A DNA stretch of 64,000 nucleotides from Chelatococcus sambhunathii (GTDB taxonomy: Bacteria > Pseudomonadota > Alphaproteobacteria > Rhizobiales > Methylopilaceae): contig JADBEO010000004.1 of assembly GCA_031316315.1 (NCBI GenBank), forward strand, positions 62,001-126,000, given 5' to 3'. Made by a program: the position numbers and the translations under genes. Each line of letters starts with the position of its first letter. Position 1 is the first letter of the stretch. Positions 1 to 9,473 of the stretch are shown one piece after another. A model generated the notes under the pieces. It had not been told where the DNA came from. It searched no databases and worked only from the letters and a program-made list of their open reading frames with translations.

Positions 1-293
1 AGCCGGGCAGGGAGATCGCCCGCTCCCCTGTCGCCGCCCAGGCCGTTCAGGCGGTCAACAACGCCGCCGCGCCCAAGCGGCGCGCCGCCGCCGTTCCAGT
101 TCCGACGCCGAGGGAGGCCACGGCGCAGCCGTCGCCGGCCGCCGCGAGCTCCGTCGAGGCCGCGGCAGCGCGCGCCGCCCCGGCCGCGCAACCGGCGCCG
201 CGGCCCGGCGGGCTGATCGCGTTCCTGAAGACCGTGTTCGCCGCGCCCGCGACCGCGCAGGCCGGCGGCGTCAAGTCCGGGGGGCGGCCGTGA
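1..293 (+). CDS. C-terminal part of an unidentified Ala/Pro-rich protein
   Basis: An open frame enters from the left edge and stops at TGA 291-293, giving about 96 C-terminal residues. It is rich in Ala, Pro and Arg, with one hydrophobic stretch (GLIAFLKTVFAAP) near the end that could be a short membrane or amphipathic segment. I recognise no family. The stop overlaps the GTG start of the next gene in a GTGA arrangement, so the two are probably translated together, and this protein may belong with the signalling group that follows. Its start lies outside the window. Confidence 0.55.
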   Translation, partial: PGREIARSPVAAQAVQAVNNAAAPKRRAAAVPVPTPREATAQPSPAAASSVEAAAARAAPAAQPAPRPGGLIAFLKTVFAAPATAQAGGVKSGGRP

Positions 294-1435
294 TCGCAGA
301 GCGCTATCTGGAATGGGCCGAGACCGCCCCCCAGCACATGCGCGCGGAGGCCGCAGCCGCGCTTGCGCGGTCCTATATCCATGACGATCTGGACGCCCAT
401 TCGCGCGCCGAGGTCGAGCAGGTCCTGACCCGTATGCTTGACGACGTGTCGCTCTCGGTTCGCTGCGCCGTGTCGGAGACACTGGCGCCGAGCGCGCAGG
501 CCCCGCATTCGATCGTGCTGTCCCTCGCGCAGGACGCCCCGGACGTCGCAGAGCCGGTGCTGGAACGCTCCCCGCTCCTCAGCGATCTCGACCTCGTCGA
601 CCTCGTCGCCGTCGGCGGCGGTCGCGTCCAGATCGCGGTTGCGAGCCGCGCGCGGCTGAACGCTCCAGTCGCCGCCGCGCTCGCCGAGGTCGGCTGCGCG
701 GCGGCCTGCGAGGCCCTGCTGCTGAACACGACCGCATGGCTGACGCCGTCGGCGGTCGCGACGATCGCCCGTCGCCACGGCCGCGACGGCGCCGTGCGCG
801 ACGCGCTGCTCGCGCGGCCGGAGCTTTCGGCCGAGACGCGCCAGCTCATCATGCGCTCAGTCGCGGAGGCGTTGACCACGTTCGTCTCCGGCTGCGGCTG
901 GCTGAGCTCCGATCGCGCGCGCCGAGCGGCCGAGGACGCCTGCGACCGCGGCGCGATCGCCATCGCCGGGTCGACCGAGGACACGGCTCGCTTCGTGCGG
1001 CACCTCGCAAAGCTCGGACAATTCACCCCGACGCTGGCGCTCCGCTCCGTGCTGTCGGGCGACCTCACGCTTTTCGAGGCCGCTCTGTCGGCCCTTTCCG
1101 GCCAGTCGCCGGCGCGCGTCGCCGGCTTCGTGCGCGACAGCGACGGACGGGGTTTCGCTTCGGTCTATGCGGAAGCCGGGTTGCCCGGGGCGGCGCTTCC
1201 GGTGTTCCGCGCGGCGCTCGCAGCCGGCCGGGAGGTGGGCTTCGCCGACGACGCAAGCGGCGGTCAGGCGGCGCTGTCGCGACGCATGGTCGAGCGGGCG
1301 CTCACGGCCTGTGAGGGATCCGAGCTCGATGTCGGGCCGCTGCGCGCGCTGCTCCGCCGTTTCGGCGCCGAAGCGGCGCGTGAAGAGGCGCGGCGGAACT
1401 ATCCGGCGGAAGCCTTGGCGGCCCAGGCGGCCTGA
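290..1435 (+). CDS. DUF2336 domain-containing protein
   Basis: The 381-residue protein is soluble, helical and Ala/Leu-rich, with the HEAT-like repeat texture typical of DUF2336 (for example RCAVSETLAP and RPELSAETRQLIMRSV). DUF2336 is an alphaproteobacterial family of unknown biochemical role, often encoded beside two-component genes. That fits here: a convergent Hpt protein and a response regulator lie immediately downstream. The start is GTG at 290, overlapping the previous stop (GTGA), which implies translational coupling. No signal peptide or membrane segment is visible. The family call is firm; a role as scaffold or regulator of the neighbouring phosphotransfer proteins is inference. 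Confidence 0.85.
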   Translation: MIAERYLEWAETAPQHMRAEAAAALARSYIHDDLDAHSRAEVEQVLTRMLDDVSLSVRCAVSETLAPSAQAPHSIVLSLAQDAPDVAEPVLERSPLLSDLDLVDLVAVGGGRVQIAVASRARLNAPVAAALAEVGCAAACEALLLNTTAWLTPSAVATIARRHGRDGAVRDALLARPELSAETRQLIMRSVAEALTTFVSGCGWLSSDRARRAAEDACDRGAIAIAGSTEDTARFVRHLAKLGQFTPTLALRSVLSGDLTLFEAALSALSGQSPARVAGFVRDSDGRGFASVYAEAGLPGAALPVFRAALAAGREVGFADDASGGQAALSRRMVERALTACEGSELDVGPLRALLRRFGAEAAREEARRNYPAEALAAQAA

Positions 1436-1450
1436 CCGCCCTCTCGTTCC

Positions 1451-1978
1451 TCAGGCCGGCTCTTCTCCGCGCAGCTCCTTCAGCCGGTGGACGAGCGCGG
1501 CGCCGATCGGATTTTCACGATCGCGGACGTTCTCGCGGACCATGGCCCTGATGGCGTCGACGTGCAGGTCGATGAGCTTTGCCGAGGGAACGGCTTTGTC
1601 AGCGCGTTCGATCAGCTTGCAGAGGCCGTCGGCGAGCTGTCCGGCCAGCGGGAAGCCCAGCGTCGCGGCCTGGCCCCTGATATCGTGCGAGACCCGGTAG
1701 AGCGTCGACAGTTCGGCTATGTCGTTCGCGCCCACCGCCGTGGCGCGGGCGGCCTCGAGCGCGCCGATCTCCATTTCCATCCAGTTGTCGAATTCGTTCG
1801 ACAGCAGCTTCAGCGCGTTCTCGGCCCGGCGCACCGGATCCGCGTCTTCGTGGCCGTTGAGGTCGACATACCTGGCCGCGCGCTGCTTCAGTCGGTTTGG
1901 CGGCATCAGGATCGTGTGGTCGGCGAACTCCCGCCGATGGACAGCTTCCCGGTCTGCGTCGGTGGCGAAAGGCGGCAT
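1451..1978 (-). CDS. Hpt-domain histidine phosphotransfer protein
   Basis: The product has 175 residues counted from ATG 1978. The open frame continues upstream, but that part lies in the preceding regulator gene. The second half has the Hpt signature VSHDIRGQAATLGF, with His98 as likely phospho-accepting residue, followed by a helical LCKLIERAD segment. Histidine phosphotransfer proteins shuttle phosphate between kinases and response regulators in the cytoplasm. The gene sits 13 bp downstream of a single-domain response regulator on the same strand, so the regulator is its obvious partner. No histidine kinase is encoded nearby. The N-terminal 50 residues match nothing I recognise. Confidence 0.85.
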   Translation of the reverse strand: MPPFATDADREAVHRREFADHTILMPPNRLKQRAARYVDLNGHEDADPVRRAENALKLLSNEFDNWMEMEIGALEAARATAVGANDIAELSTLYRVSHDIRGQAATLGFPLAGQLADGLCKLIERADKAVPSAKLIDLHVDAIRAMVRENVRDRENPIGAALVHRLKELRGEEPA

Positions 1979-1991
1979 GGTGTCGTCCGGC

Positions 1992-2537
1992 TCAGGAGTT
2001 CGCGATTTCACGCATGCGGTCGGATTTGTGGGCGATGAGATTGTCATCGCCGTTTTGGCGGCGATCCGGTCCCTCATAGGCGCCGCCCGGGGCGCGCCTG
2101 CGGTCGGGGCCGAAATAGTCCTTCGTCTTCACGAAGGGGCGCGGGTTCAGGACGCAGTTGAGGATCCGCTGGTGCAGCGCCTTCGCGGAGATCGGCTTGC
2201 AGAGAAACTCGGTCACGCCGGCGTCGCGCGCCTTGATGACCTGGCTGCGCTCGGAGTGCGCGGTCAGCATGACGATCGGGACGTAAGGGTTCGCCGCGCT
2301 CTCGGGGCGGCGGATCATCTCGGTGAGTTCGATGCCGTCGAGGATCGGCATGGCCCAGTCGGTGATGACGATGTCGGGCAGCAGCGATGTGAAAAGGTCG
2401 AGTCCGGCGGCGCCGTCCTCCGCCTCATAGACCTCGCGGGCGCCGTAGCCGTGCAGCAGCGTGCGGACGATGCGGCGCATATGCGCGTTGTCGTCGACGA
2501 CCAGCAGGCGAAGCTTTGTGAAATCGACGCGGATCAT
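1992..2537 (-). CDS. CheY-like response regulator with GPDRR tail
   Basis: The protein has 181 residues. Residues 9-125 form a receiver domain with the acidic pair D15/D16, phospho-acceptor Asp60 (ITDWAMP), Thr92 and Lys114 (KPIS). There is no DNA-binding or enzymatic output domain. The tail instead carries two GPDRR motifs (about residues 143 and 156), a feature of many alphaproteobacterial single-domain regulators. It is the first gene of a two-gene unit with the Hpt protein downstream, so it probably acts through phosphotransfer or protein contact. Domain and residues are directly visible; the cognate kinase is unknown. Confidence 0.9.
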   Translation of the reverse strand: MIRVDFTKLRLLVVDDNAHMRRIVRTLLHGYGAREVYEAEDGAAGLDLFTSLLPDIVITDWAMPILDGIELTEMIRRPESAANPYVPIVMLTAHSERSQVIKARDAGVTEFLCKPISAKALHQRILNCVLNPRPFVKTKDYFGPDRRRAPGGAYEGPDRRQNGDDNLIAHKSDRMREIANS

Positions 2538-2602
2538 TTCGGCCGGACGGAGGCTGTTCCGGCCGATGATGTAGGAACGTCGTTAATGGTCGGTTTAGGC
2601 TC

Positions 2603-2971
2603 TCACCAGCCGTCGCGGCTGTAGCCCCAGCGATCGATGCCGAAGAAGCCGCCATAAAGCGCGAAGGGCTTTCGCCGGCCGTCGCGCACATAGGACCGGG
2701 TCTCCACGCGACGCGGCGGCTCGGGATCGACGAAGGAGCGTCGCAGGACCACGCCGTCGGAATCGACGACGGTTAGTCGGCGATCGGCGCGCTTCTCGAT
2801 CACGATGCGCCGGCGCGTCGGGGCGGGTTCGTAATAGGCCGGGCCGCTGTAGACCTCGGCCCTGTCGGGGGGCGCCCGGTAGACGTCGGCGCGCGGAAAG
2901 TCCGTCGCCCCGGCGATGGTCGGCGCAAGCATCGCCACCGCGATGACGACGATCGGCAGTGTCGGACGCAT
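2603..2971 (-). CDS. Small exported protein, family unknown
   Basis: The product is 122 residues from ATG 2971. Residues 1-22 form a Sec-type signal peptide (MRPTLPIVVIAVAMLAPTIAG then A-T-D), so export to the periplasm is likely. The mature part is short, basic and rich in Tyr, Pro and Arg (PAYYEPAPTRRR, YVRDGRRKP), ending in an aromatic tail (YGGFFGIDRWGYSRDGW). No conserved domain is recognised. A longer in-frame start exists upstream but would bury the signal peptide. The gene stands alone between nadK and the response regulator on the same strand. Confidence 0.65.
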   Translation of the reverse strand: MRPTLPIVVIAVAMLAPTIAGATDFPRADVYRAPPDRAEVYSGPAYYEPAPTRRRIVIEKRADRRLTVVDSDGVVLRRSFVDPEPPRRVETRSYVRDGRRKPFALYGGFFGIDRWGYSRDGW

Positions 2972-3071
2972 GTCGCGCACCCCTGTGAACCTCCGTATGG
3001 AGGTTGCGCGCGGACCCTGCCGCGTCAATGGGCTAAGCGGCGGTCCTCGCGCGAGGGTTAAGTTGCGGCCT

Positions 3072-3854
3072 CTACCAGCCGAACTGCTCCGCGAGGATCC
3101 GCTCGTCGAGCCCATGGCCGGGGTCGTGGAGCATCACGAGATCGGTCTTGCGGTCGAGCGCGATCTCGACCCGCCGCACGTCGCGAAATTCCGTATTGTC
3201 CGCGACGGCGGCGACGGGACGCTTCTCGTCCTCGATCACGTCGATGGCCACCGCCGCGCGATCCGGCAGCAGCGCGCCGCGCCAGCGCCTCGGGCGAAAC
3301 GGCGAGATCGGGGTCATCGCGAGCAGCGGGCTCGCCAGCGGCAGCAGCGGGCCGTGTGCGGAGAGATTGTACGCCGTGGATCCGGCAGGCGTCGCGACCA
3401 GCACGCCGTCGCAGACGAGTTCCTGCAGCCGCGGCTTGCCGTCGACCTCGATCCGGAACTTGGCGGCCTGGTAGCTCTGCCGCCACAGCGCCACCTCATT
3501 GATAGCCTTGGCGACGTGGATGCGGCCCTCGCGATCACGCGCGCGCATGGTGAGTGGGTGGATGGCCGTGCGCTCGGCGGCGGCGAGCCGCTCGATCAGG
3601 TCTTCCTCGCGATACTCGTTCATCAGGAAGCCGACGGAGCCCCGGTTCATCCCGTAGATCGGCGTCGCGCGGCCCATCTGCTCGTGCAGCGTCTGCAGCA
3701 TCATGCCGTCGCCGCCGAGAGCGACGACGACGTCCGCCTCCTCCGCCGGCGCGTCCCCGTAGCGGGCGACCAGAACGGCCAGCGCCGCTCGGGCGTCCTC
3801 TGCGGCGCTGGCGCGGAACGCGATGCGCGGCTCGGTCGTGCTGGATGACGTCAT
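3072..3854 (-). CDS. nadK: NAD kinase
   Basis: The protein has 260 residues and phosphorylates NAD to NADP in the cytosol. The diagnostic GGDG nucleotide motif is at about residues 47-50 ([11 protein letters not shown]), followed by [12 protein letters not shown], the NEVALWR strand, and [12 protein letters not shown] at about residue 155, all hallmarks of the PpnK family. The length matches the compact alphaproteobacterial form. The gene stands between an exported protein and a metallohydrolase, all on the minus strand, with about 100 bp gaps, so it may have its own promoter. Confidence 0.95.
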   Translation of the reverse strand: MTSSSTTEPRIAFRASAAEDARAALAVLVARYGDAPAEEADVVVALGGDGMMLQTLHEQMGRATPIYGMNRGSVGFLMNEYREEDLIERLAAAERTAIHPLTMRARDREGRIHVAKAINEVALWRQSYQAAKFRIEVDGKPRLQELVCDGVLVATPAGSTAYNLSAHGPLLPLASPLLAMTPISPFRPRRWRGALLPDRAAVAIDVIEDEKRPVAAVADNTEFRDVRRVEIALDRKTDLVMLHDPGHGLDERILAEQFGW

Positions 3855-3957
3855 CGCACCGACTTGGGTTGCTCCGCCGGGCGGCGAAGGCGCGGCCGCG
3901 TCTTTACACGCGCGGCGCGGCTTCCGTCCATGGTCCGCTGAGGCGTGGCGCTGCGTC

Positions 3958-4929
3958 TCAGAGCGCCGGGTTCCAGTTGTCGGGCACGAAGGCGAACTCG
4001 CGCGCGTTGCGCTGCGCGATATGGCCGACCGCGGGGAACGGGAAGTGGAAGCCCGCGACCCGCAGGCGGTCGGTGGCGACCATGTCGAGCATGCGCTTGC
4101 GCTGCTGTTCGGCTTCGTTCGGATCCATGTCGAAGACGGCGTGCCAGCCCGGATTGCGGACGAACAGGGCGGGATGGTTGGTCACGTCCGACCAGACGAT
4201 GAGCTGGTCCGAACCCGAGGAGATGCGGAAGCTCGTATGGCCCGGCGTGTGGCCGGGCGTGGGGATCGCGGTGACGCCCGGGACCGGCTCCACGGCGCCC
4301 TTGAACCGGCGCACATCCTTCGCCATCGGCTGGAAGATTTCGCGTACGATCTGGAAGCCCTTGCGCATGCCCTCCGCCGCTCGGCCCATTTCGCCGTCGT
4401 CCATCCAGTAGGCCCATTCGGCCTCCGGAACGACGACCTCGGCGTTCGGGAAGGCCAGCGAGCCGTCCTTCAGCCGCAGGCCGCCGATGTGGTCGGCATG
4501 GAAGTGGGAGATGAGAACGGTGTCCACCGCGCGCGCGTCGATGCCGCCGGCGGCGAGGTTCTCGAGCGCCTGGCCGGCGGTCGTCGCCATGCGCCCGCCG
4601 GTCCCGGTGTCGATCACGATGAGCCGTCCGCCGGTGTTGACGGCGAGCAAGGTGAAGGTGATCGGCAGCACGTTCGGATCGATGAAGGCGTCCTTCAGCG
4701 CGCCCTTCACCTCCTCCAGCGGCGCGTTCCGCACGAACTCCGCGGTGACGGGGCGCCGCGCCACGCCGTCGATCAGCGCGGTGACTTCGACCTCGCCGAC
4801 GTTGTAGCGATAGACGCCCGGCGATTGCCGCCCGGCCGGCGGCGTGGCCGCCGCGCCGGGAGACGACGCTCCAAGGGCCGAAACGGCCGCTCCGGCGCCC
4901 GCGATGACTGTCCTGCGCGACATGTTCAT
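3958..4929 (-). CDS. Tat-exported MBL-fold metallohydrolase
   Basis: About 323 residues. The N-terminus [20 protein letters not shown] is a twin-arginine signal, so the enzyme is probably exported folded. The metallo-beta-lactamase signature is [13 protein letters not shown] (HxHxDH), with a later [11 protein letters not shown] histidine and a [11 protein letters not shown] metal-bridging region. The family includes lactonases, glyoxalase II-like enzymes and other hydrolases; the substrate cannot be assigned. ATG 4929 and ATG 4923 are both possible starts, and an upstream in-frame ATG at 4995 would mask the Tat signal. There is no obvious operon partner. Confidence 0.85.
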   Translation of the reverse strand: MNMSRRTVIAGAGAAVSALGASSPGAAATPPAGRQSPGVYRYNVGEVEVTALIDGVARRPVTAEFVRNAPLEEVKGALKDAFIDPNVLPITFTLLAVNTGGRLIVIDTGTGGRMATTAGQALENLAAGGIDARAVDTVLISHFHADHIGGLRLKDGSLAFPNAEVVVPEAEWAYWMDDGEMGRAAEGMRKGFQIVREIFQPMAKDVRRFKGAVEPVPGVTAIPTPGHTPGHTSFRISSGSDQLIVWSDVTNHPALFVRNPGWHAVFDMDPNEAEQQRKRMLDMVATDRLRVAGFHFPFPAVGHIAQRNAREFAFVPDNWNPAL

Positions 4930-5096
4930 GTCTTCGGCCAACTGATCCCTGTTCCCTCGCCGAGGTATGCCAAACCGGACCGCTCCGACAGTCAATCACG
5001 GCGTCGCCGACGTCACTCCTGCGTGACGCATCCTACCCGCGCGGCGTCATTCCGGACGGAACCGTCAGGTAACGAATTCCCTGCAAAATCGGCGGA

Positions 5097-6851
5097 ATGC
5101 GCGCGGGAACAGTCGCGCTAGGGAAAGGTCGCAGCTTGACCGAAGAACTCGGCGGTTCGCTCCTCGGCGGCTTCGTCGCGTCCGCGGCCGACGCGATGAT
5201 CGTCACCGACGCCAAAGGACACGTCGTCGTATGGAACACGGCGGCGGAGGCTCTCTTCGGCTACAGCGCGGCCGAGGTCGTCGGACGTCCGATGGACTTC
5301 GTCGTGCCGATCGCCATGCGAGGCGAGCATACCGCCGGCATGGCGCGGCTCGCGAGCGGAGGCGCGCCCCGGCTGATCGGAAAGCCTGTCCGGGTGCCGG
5401 CGCTCCGCGCGGACGGATCGACGGTCGAAATCGAGCTGCGGCTGACGACGTGGCGGGACAAGGAGCTTTTCTTCGGGGCGGTGATCCGCGAAGTCGAGTC
5501 CTCCCGCGGGACCGACGACATCCTGCACAATCTCGCTCATTTTGACCAGCTCACCATGCTGCCGAACCGCCGGCGGTTTCTTTCGAGGCTCGGAGATTTC
5601 ATGGCCTCGGGAGCTGAGGCCGGCATCCTGATGGTCAACTTCGACAGGTTCGCCGAGGTCAACGATCGGCTCGGCGCCGAAGAGGCCGACGACTTGCTCC
5701 GACGGGCGGCCGCCATCCTCAAGCGTTTCACGCTCGAAGAGGGCGGTCCGGACGGTTTTCTGGGCCGGCTCGGGCCGAACGAATTCGCGCTCTGTCTGCC
5801 GGACGCCAGGGACGTGTTGTCGGTCAACGAGAGCGCGAACAAGCTCAAGGCTCGCCTGCAGGACATGCGAGGCTCCGACGGCCGCCCGATTACGGCGTCG
5901 ATCGGAGCGGCCGCGGGTGCAGCGCATGGCGAATCGGCGGGCAGGATCATCGCGAATGCGGATTTCGCGATGCGCCGCGCAAAGCTCCTGGGCGGCGATC
6001 GCTGCCAGATCTTCCAGCCGCAACAGCGCGAGATCGTCCGCGTCAGGCAGGAGCTCGAATTCGCTCTGAAGTCCGCGTGGGACAGGGGCGAATTCGAGGT
6101 CCACTATCAGCCTCAGATCCGCCTCTCCGACGGCGCTCCCGTCGGCGCGGAGGCTCTGCTGCGCTGGCGTCATCCGACGCGCGGCCTCGTCCTGCCGGGC
6201 CTGTTCATGCACGCGCTGCAGGACTCCGAACTCGCGACGCTGGTCGGCGACTTCGTGATCGAGGACGCCTGCAGACGGGCTGCCGAATGGGGCAGGGCGG
6301 CGGGTCGGCCGATCCGGGTCGGCGTCAATTTGTTCGAGCGCCAGTTCATGCGGGCCGATCAGCCGGAGCGCGTGGAACGGGCTCTCGCGGACGCGGGATT
6401 GTCGCCGGACTGCCTCGAGCTTGAGATCATCGAGACCATCATGACCAGCTCCGACGAGGCGTCGATTCGTCGGGTCCGGCGCCTGCGCGACATCGGCGTC
6501 GGAATCGCGTTCGACGACTACGGCACCGGCTACGCATCGCTTGGATTGCTCAAGCGCTATCCCCTCACGACCCTCAAGATCGATCGCGCCTTCGTCCGCG
6601 ACATCACCGAGGACAAGGGCGACCGGACCATCGTCGAGCTCGTCCTGACGCTCGGGCGGCGTTTCGGCTTTCGGGTGGTCGCGGAAGGCGTCGAGACGCG
6701 GGAGCAGGCCGATATGCTGCGCGCCCTCGACTGCGAGGAGGCGCAGGGCTTTCTGTTCGGCCGGCCGGGGCCGGCGACGGCCTTCGCGGCGTTTCTGAAC
6801 GACGGCGCCGCGCCGGACTTCGCCGCCCCGGAGGGCGCACTCGTCGCCTGA
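5097..6851 (+). CDS. PAS-GGDEF(degenerate)-EAL cyclic-di-GMP protein
   Basis: The protein has 584 residues and no membrane segment. An N-terminal PAS domain (about 25-130; NTAAEALFGYSAAEVVG) is followed by a GGDEF-fold region (145-305) whose active site reads GPNEF at 226-230, so cyclase activity is unlikely. The EAL domain (about 315-570) keeps EALLRW at 352-357, ELEIIE, DDYGTGYASL, KIDRAF and VAEGVE, so it should be an active c-di-GMP phosphodiesterase. Start choice is uncertain: ATG 5097 has no clear ribosome site, whereas TTG 5136 is in frame and lies 7 bp after GGGAAAGG. Sensory control by the PAS domain is inferred. Confidence 0.9.
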   Translation: MRAGTVALGKGRSLTEELGGSLLGGFVASAADAMIVTDAKGHVVVWNTAAEALFGYSAAEVVGRPMDFVVPIAMRGEHTAGMARLASGGAPRLIGKPVRVPALRADGSTVEIELRLTTWRDKELFFGAVIREVESSRGTDDILHNLAHFDQLTMLPNRRRFLSRLGDFMASGAEAGILMVNFDRFAEVNDRLGAEEADDLLRRAAAILKRFTLEEGGPDGFLGRLGPNEFALCLPDARDVLSVNESANKLKARLQDMRGSDGRPITASIGAAAGAAHGESAGRIIANADFAMRRAKLLGGDRCQIFQPQQREIVRVRQELEFALKSAWDRGEFEVHYQPQIRLSDGAPVGAEALLRWRHPTRGLVLPGLFMHALQDSELATLVGDFVIEDACRRAAEWGRAAGRPIRVGVNLFERQFMRADQPERVERALADAGLSPDCLELEIIETIMTSSDEASIRRVRRLRDIGVGIAFDDYGTGYASLGLLKRYPLTTLKIDRAFVRDITEDKGDRTIVELVLTLGRRFGFRVVAEGVETREQADMLRALDCEEAQGFLFGRPGPATAFAAFLNDGAAPDFAAPEGALVA

Positions 6852-6861
6852 GCGACCGCGG

Positions 6862-8304
6862 CTACGCCACCGCGCGTTCCGGTTCGGCGACGGGCGAGCC
6901 GAGCTGTCCCCTCGAGCGCAGGATTGAACTCGCCACGAACTCCGCGTGCCGAGCGACCTCCGGCAGACCCATGAGCTCGCCGAACGTCGCGCGGGCGAGC
7001 GGCCCGACGATCCAGAACGACGGCGTCGGCCGCCCGTCCGTCCCCACCGCGACGCTGCGCTCGTCGACCTCGAGCCCGAGGCCGATCGGATCGAGCCGCA
7101 CCAGCCCCTGGGCCGCGAGCGAGCCGACAAGCGGACTGGTGTCGCAGAGCCTGCGGTGAGCCGGTCCCGTCGCGAGCAGCACGAAATCGTAGTCGCCATA
7201 ATAGCGGCCGCCGCCCCTCAGCCTGAGGTCGACCGACAGCGAAGCCGCGCGCCGCGAGGCCGCGACGGGCTCTCCGGTCATCACGGTCAGCTGGCCGGCG
7301 TTCCGCAGCCGGGCGATGGCCGCCTCGACCTGCGGCGCGACGCGGAAGCGATGCACGTCCCAGAACGGGCGCAGACGCCTCGCCACAATCTCTCGCTCGC
7401 GCTGCGGCAGGGCCGCCCAAATCGCCGGTCCCTGCGCGCGGACTGCGTCCATGACGTGCTGCCAGGGCCGCCCTTCCGCGGCGGCCGCGGCGATCGTGCG
7501 CCGAATGCGCCGCACCAGGGCCCGCGCCGTCCCGCTCGGATTTCGGTCGAACGAGCCATACTCTTCGCCAGGCTGCGCTGGGTGTCCGCGGGACAGCAGG
7601 CCGCGCCGCGAGACCGCCGCGATCTGTCCCTGATGTCCGCGCGCCTCGAGCGACGCGACGATGTCGGCCATGGTCAGTCCGGTGCCGACGATCAGAATGC
7701 GCGCGTCGGAGGGTATCGCGTCGAGCGCCGCGCGGTTCTGGGTGTCGACGACGAGACGCGGGTCTCCGGCGAGCGGCTCCAGCGCCTGCGGGGTCTGGGG
7801 GGCCGGATGGGTCGCCGCGAAAGCGACGATGTCGGCCGCGAGGTGCTGCCCCTTATCGTCGAGGACCGAATAGGCCCTGTCCGCCCGCGTGATCGAGACC
7901 GCCGCGCTGCGTCGATGCTCGATCGCCCCGTCGAGAACGAACGGCTCGATCGTCTCGGCCGCGTAGCGCCCGAACGCCGCGCGGCGCGGAAAGGCGCGGC
8001 CGTCCGGCATGAGGGCCGCCGGATCCCGTCTCAGCTCCCCGTCGGCCTTGAGCCAGCGGTCGAAATGGCACGGGTCCGAGGGGACGAAGCTCATCCGCGC
8101 GGCCGGCACGTTGATGCGATGCGCGGGGTCGGTCGTCGAATAGGCGACGCCGCAGCCGAGCCGGTCGCGCGGCTCGAACACGACGATATGGAACGCGCCG
8201 GGGGCCCTGCGCGCGAGCTGGTAGGCGAGGCCGGCGCCCGCGAAGCCGCCTCCGATGATCGCGACGGTCGGGCGCGGACCGTGATCCCCCCGACCGTCCG
8301 TCAC
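6862..8304 (-). CDS. FAD/NAD(P)-binding oxidoreductase at the end of the ssu operon
   Basis: About 480 residues from GTG 8304, whose GTGA overlaps the ssuD stop; AAGG lies about 10 bp upstream. The N-terminus has a dinucleotide-binding site ([18 protein letters not shown]) and [26 protein letters not shown], typical of the YdhS/HcpA-like FAD-NAD(P) family (FAD_binding_9). A second Rossmann-type motif ([21 protein letters not shown]) follows, and LLATGP marks the C-terminal FAD fold. Being last in a sulfonate-use operon, it may process an aldehyde or supply reduced cofactor, but that is inference. The open frame continues upstream through ssuD, so the GTG is favoured by operon logic. Confidence 0.85.
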   Translation of the reverse strand: MTDGRGDHGPRPTVAIIGGGFAGAGLAYQLARRAPGAFHIVVFEPRDRLGCGVAYSTTDPAHRINVPAARMSFVPSDPCHFDRWLKADGELRRDPAALMPDGRAFPRRAAFGRYAAETIEPFVLDGAIEHRRSAAVSITRADRAYSVLDDKGQHLAADIVAFAATHPAPQTPQALEPLAGDPRLVVDTQNRAALDAIPSDARILIVGTGLTMADIVASLEARGHQGQIAAVSRRGLLSRGHPAQPGEEYGSFDRNPSGTARALVRRIRRTIAAAAAEGRPWQHVMDAVRAQGPAIWAALPQREREIVARRLRPFWDVHRFRVAPQVEAAIARLRNAGQLTVMTGEPVAASRRAASLSVDLRLRGGGRYYGDYDFVLLATGPAHRRLCDTSPLVGSLAAQGLVRLDPIGLGLEVDERSVAVGTDGRPTPSFWIVGPLARATFGELMGLPEVARHAEFVASSILRSRGQLGSPVAEPERAVA

Positions 8305-9473
8305 GATTCGGAGACCTTGAGCTGCGGACGCGCGTCGTTGGCGATCGTCTCTCCGAACGGGCCCATATTGACGCTCGTCACCCCCCCTTGCGTCGATGTG
8401 GAGAACGGCAGGAGCGGGAAGACCAGCTCGGCGAAGCGATAGGCTTCCTCGAGATGGGGGTACCCCGACAGGATGAACGTGTCGACGCCGACCGCCATGT
8501 ACTCCTTCATGCGCTGGGCGACCGTCTCCGGATCGCCGACGAGGGCGGTGCCGGCGCCGCCGCGCACGAGTCCGACGCCCGCCCACAGGTTCGGGCTGAC
8601 CTCGAGCTTGTCGCGCCGGCCGCCATGAAGCGCCGCCATGCGCTGCTGGCCGACGGAGTCCATGCGCGCGTAGACCTTCTGCGCTGCGGCGATCGTCTCG
8701 TCGTCGAGATGGCTGATCAGCCGGTCGGCGGCCGCCCAGGCCTCCTCGTTGGTCTCGCGCACGATGACGTGGAGGCGAATGCCGAAGCTGACCTTGCGGC
8801 CCGCCTTCTCGGCGAGCGCGCGCACCGCGCCGAGCTTTTCGGCGACGTCGGCCGGCGGCTCGCCCCAGGTGAGGTACTTGTCGATCGTCTTGGCGGCGAC
8901 CTGGCTCGCCGCGGCCGAGGAGCCGCCGAAATAGAGCGGCGGGCCCTTCGGCGCGGTTGGCGCGAACAGCAGGCGGCCGTCTTCGACGCGGATGTGCTTG
9001 CCGTTGTAGTTCACCGTCTCGCCGGCGAGCAGCGCCTTGTAGACCTCCAGGAACTCGCGCGTCACCTCGTAGCGCTGGTCATGGCTGAGGAAGATGCCGT
9101 CGCCGGCGTTCTCGGCCGGATCGCCGCCAGTGACGACGTTGATGAGCAGGCGCCCGTTCGAGATCCGGTCGAGCGTCGCGGTCATGCGCGCCGCCACGGT
9201 CGGCGACTGAAGGCCGGGCCGCACCGCGACCAGGTAGCGGAGCCGCTGGGTCAGCGGCGCCAGCGCGGAAGCGACGACCCAGGAATCTTCGCAGGATCGG
9301 CGGGTCGGCAGCAGCACGCCGAAATAGCCGAGCCGGTCGGCGGCCTGCGCCACCTGTTTGAGATAGTCGAGGTCGACGGGACGGCCGCCCTTGGTGGTTC
9401 CGAGGTAGCGGCCGTCGCCATGGGTCGGCAGGAACCAGAGGACGTCGGCGGTTTTGGGCGTAGCGTCGGTCAT
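8301..9473 (-). CDS. ssuD: FMNH2-dependent alkanesulfonate monooxygenase
   Basis: The protein has 390 residues and cleaves C1-substituted alkanesulfonates to aldehyde and sulfite using reduced flavin and O2. It is a bacterial-luciferase-fold enzyme. Visible hallmarks are [14 protein letters not shown] at the N-terminus, Cys61 in TRRSCEDSW (equivalent to the conserved E. coli Cys54), [16 protein letters not shown], and the Arg/His pair in [10 protein letters not shown]. Length matches the family (about 380). ATG 9473 overlaps the ssuA stop in ATGA, and its own stop overlaps the next gene, so translation is coupled. The reduced FMN should come from the FMN reductase encoded upstream. Confidence 0.95.
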   Translation of the reverse strand: MTDATPKTADVLWFLPTHGDGRYLGTTKGGRPVDLDYLKQVAQAADRLGYFGVLLPTRRSCEDSWVVASALAPLTQRLRYLVAVRPGLQSPTVAARMTATLDRISNGRLLINVVTGGDPAENAGDGIFLSHDQRYEVTREFLEVYKALLAGETVNYNGKHIRVEDGRLLFAPTAPKGPPLYFGGSSAAASQVAAKTIDKYLTWGEPPADVAEKLGAVRALAEKAGRKVSFGIRLHVIVRETNEEAWAAADRLISHLDDETIAAAQKVYARMDSVGQQRMAALHGGRRDKLEVSPNLWAGVGLVRGGAGTALVGDPETVAQRMKEYMAVGVDTFILSGYPHLEEAYRFAELVFPLLPFSTSTQGGVTSVNMGPFGETIANDARPQLKVSES

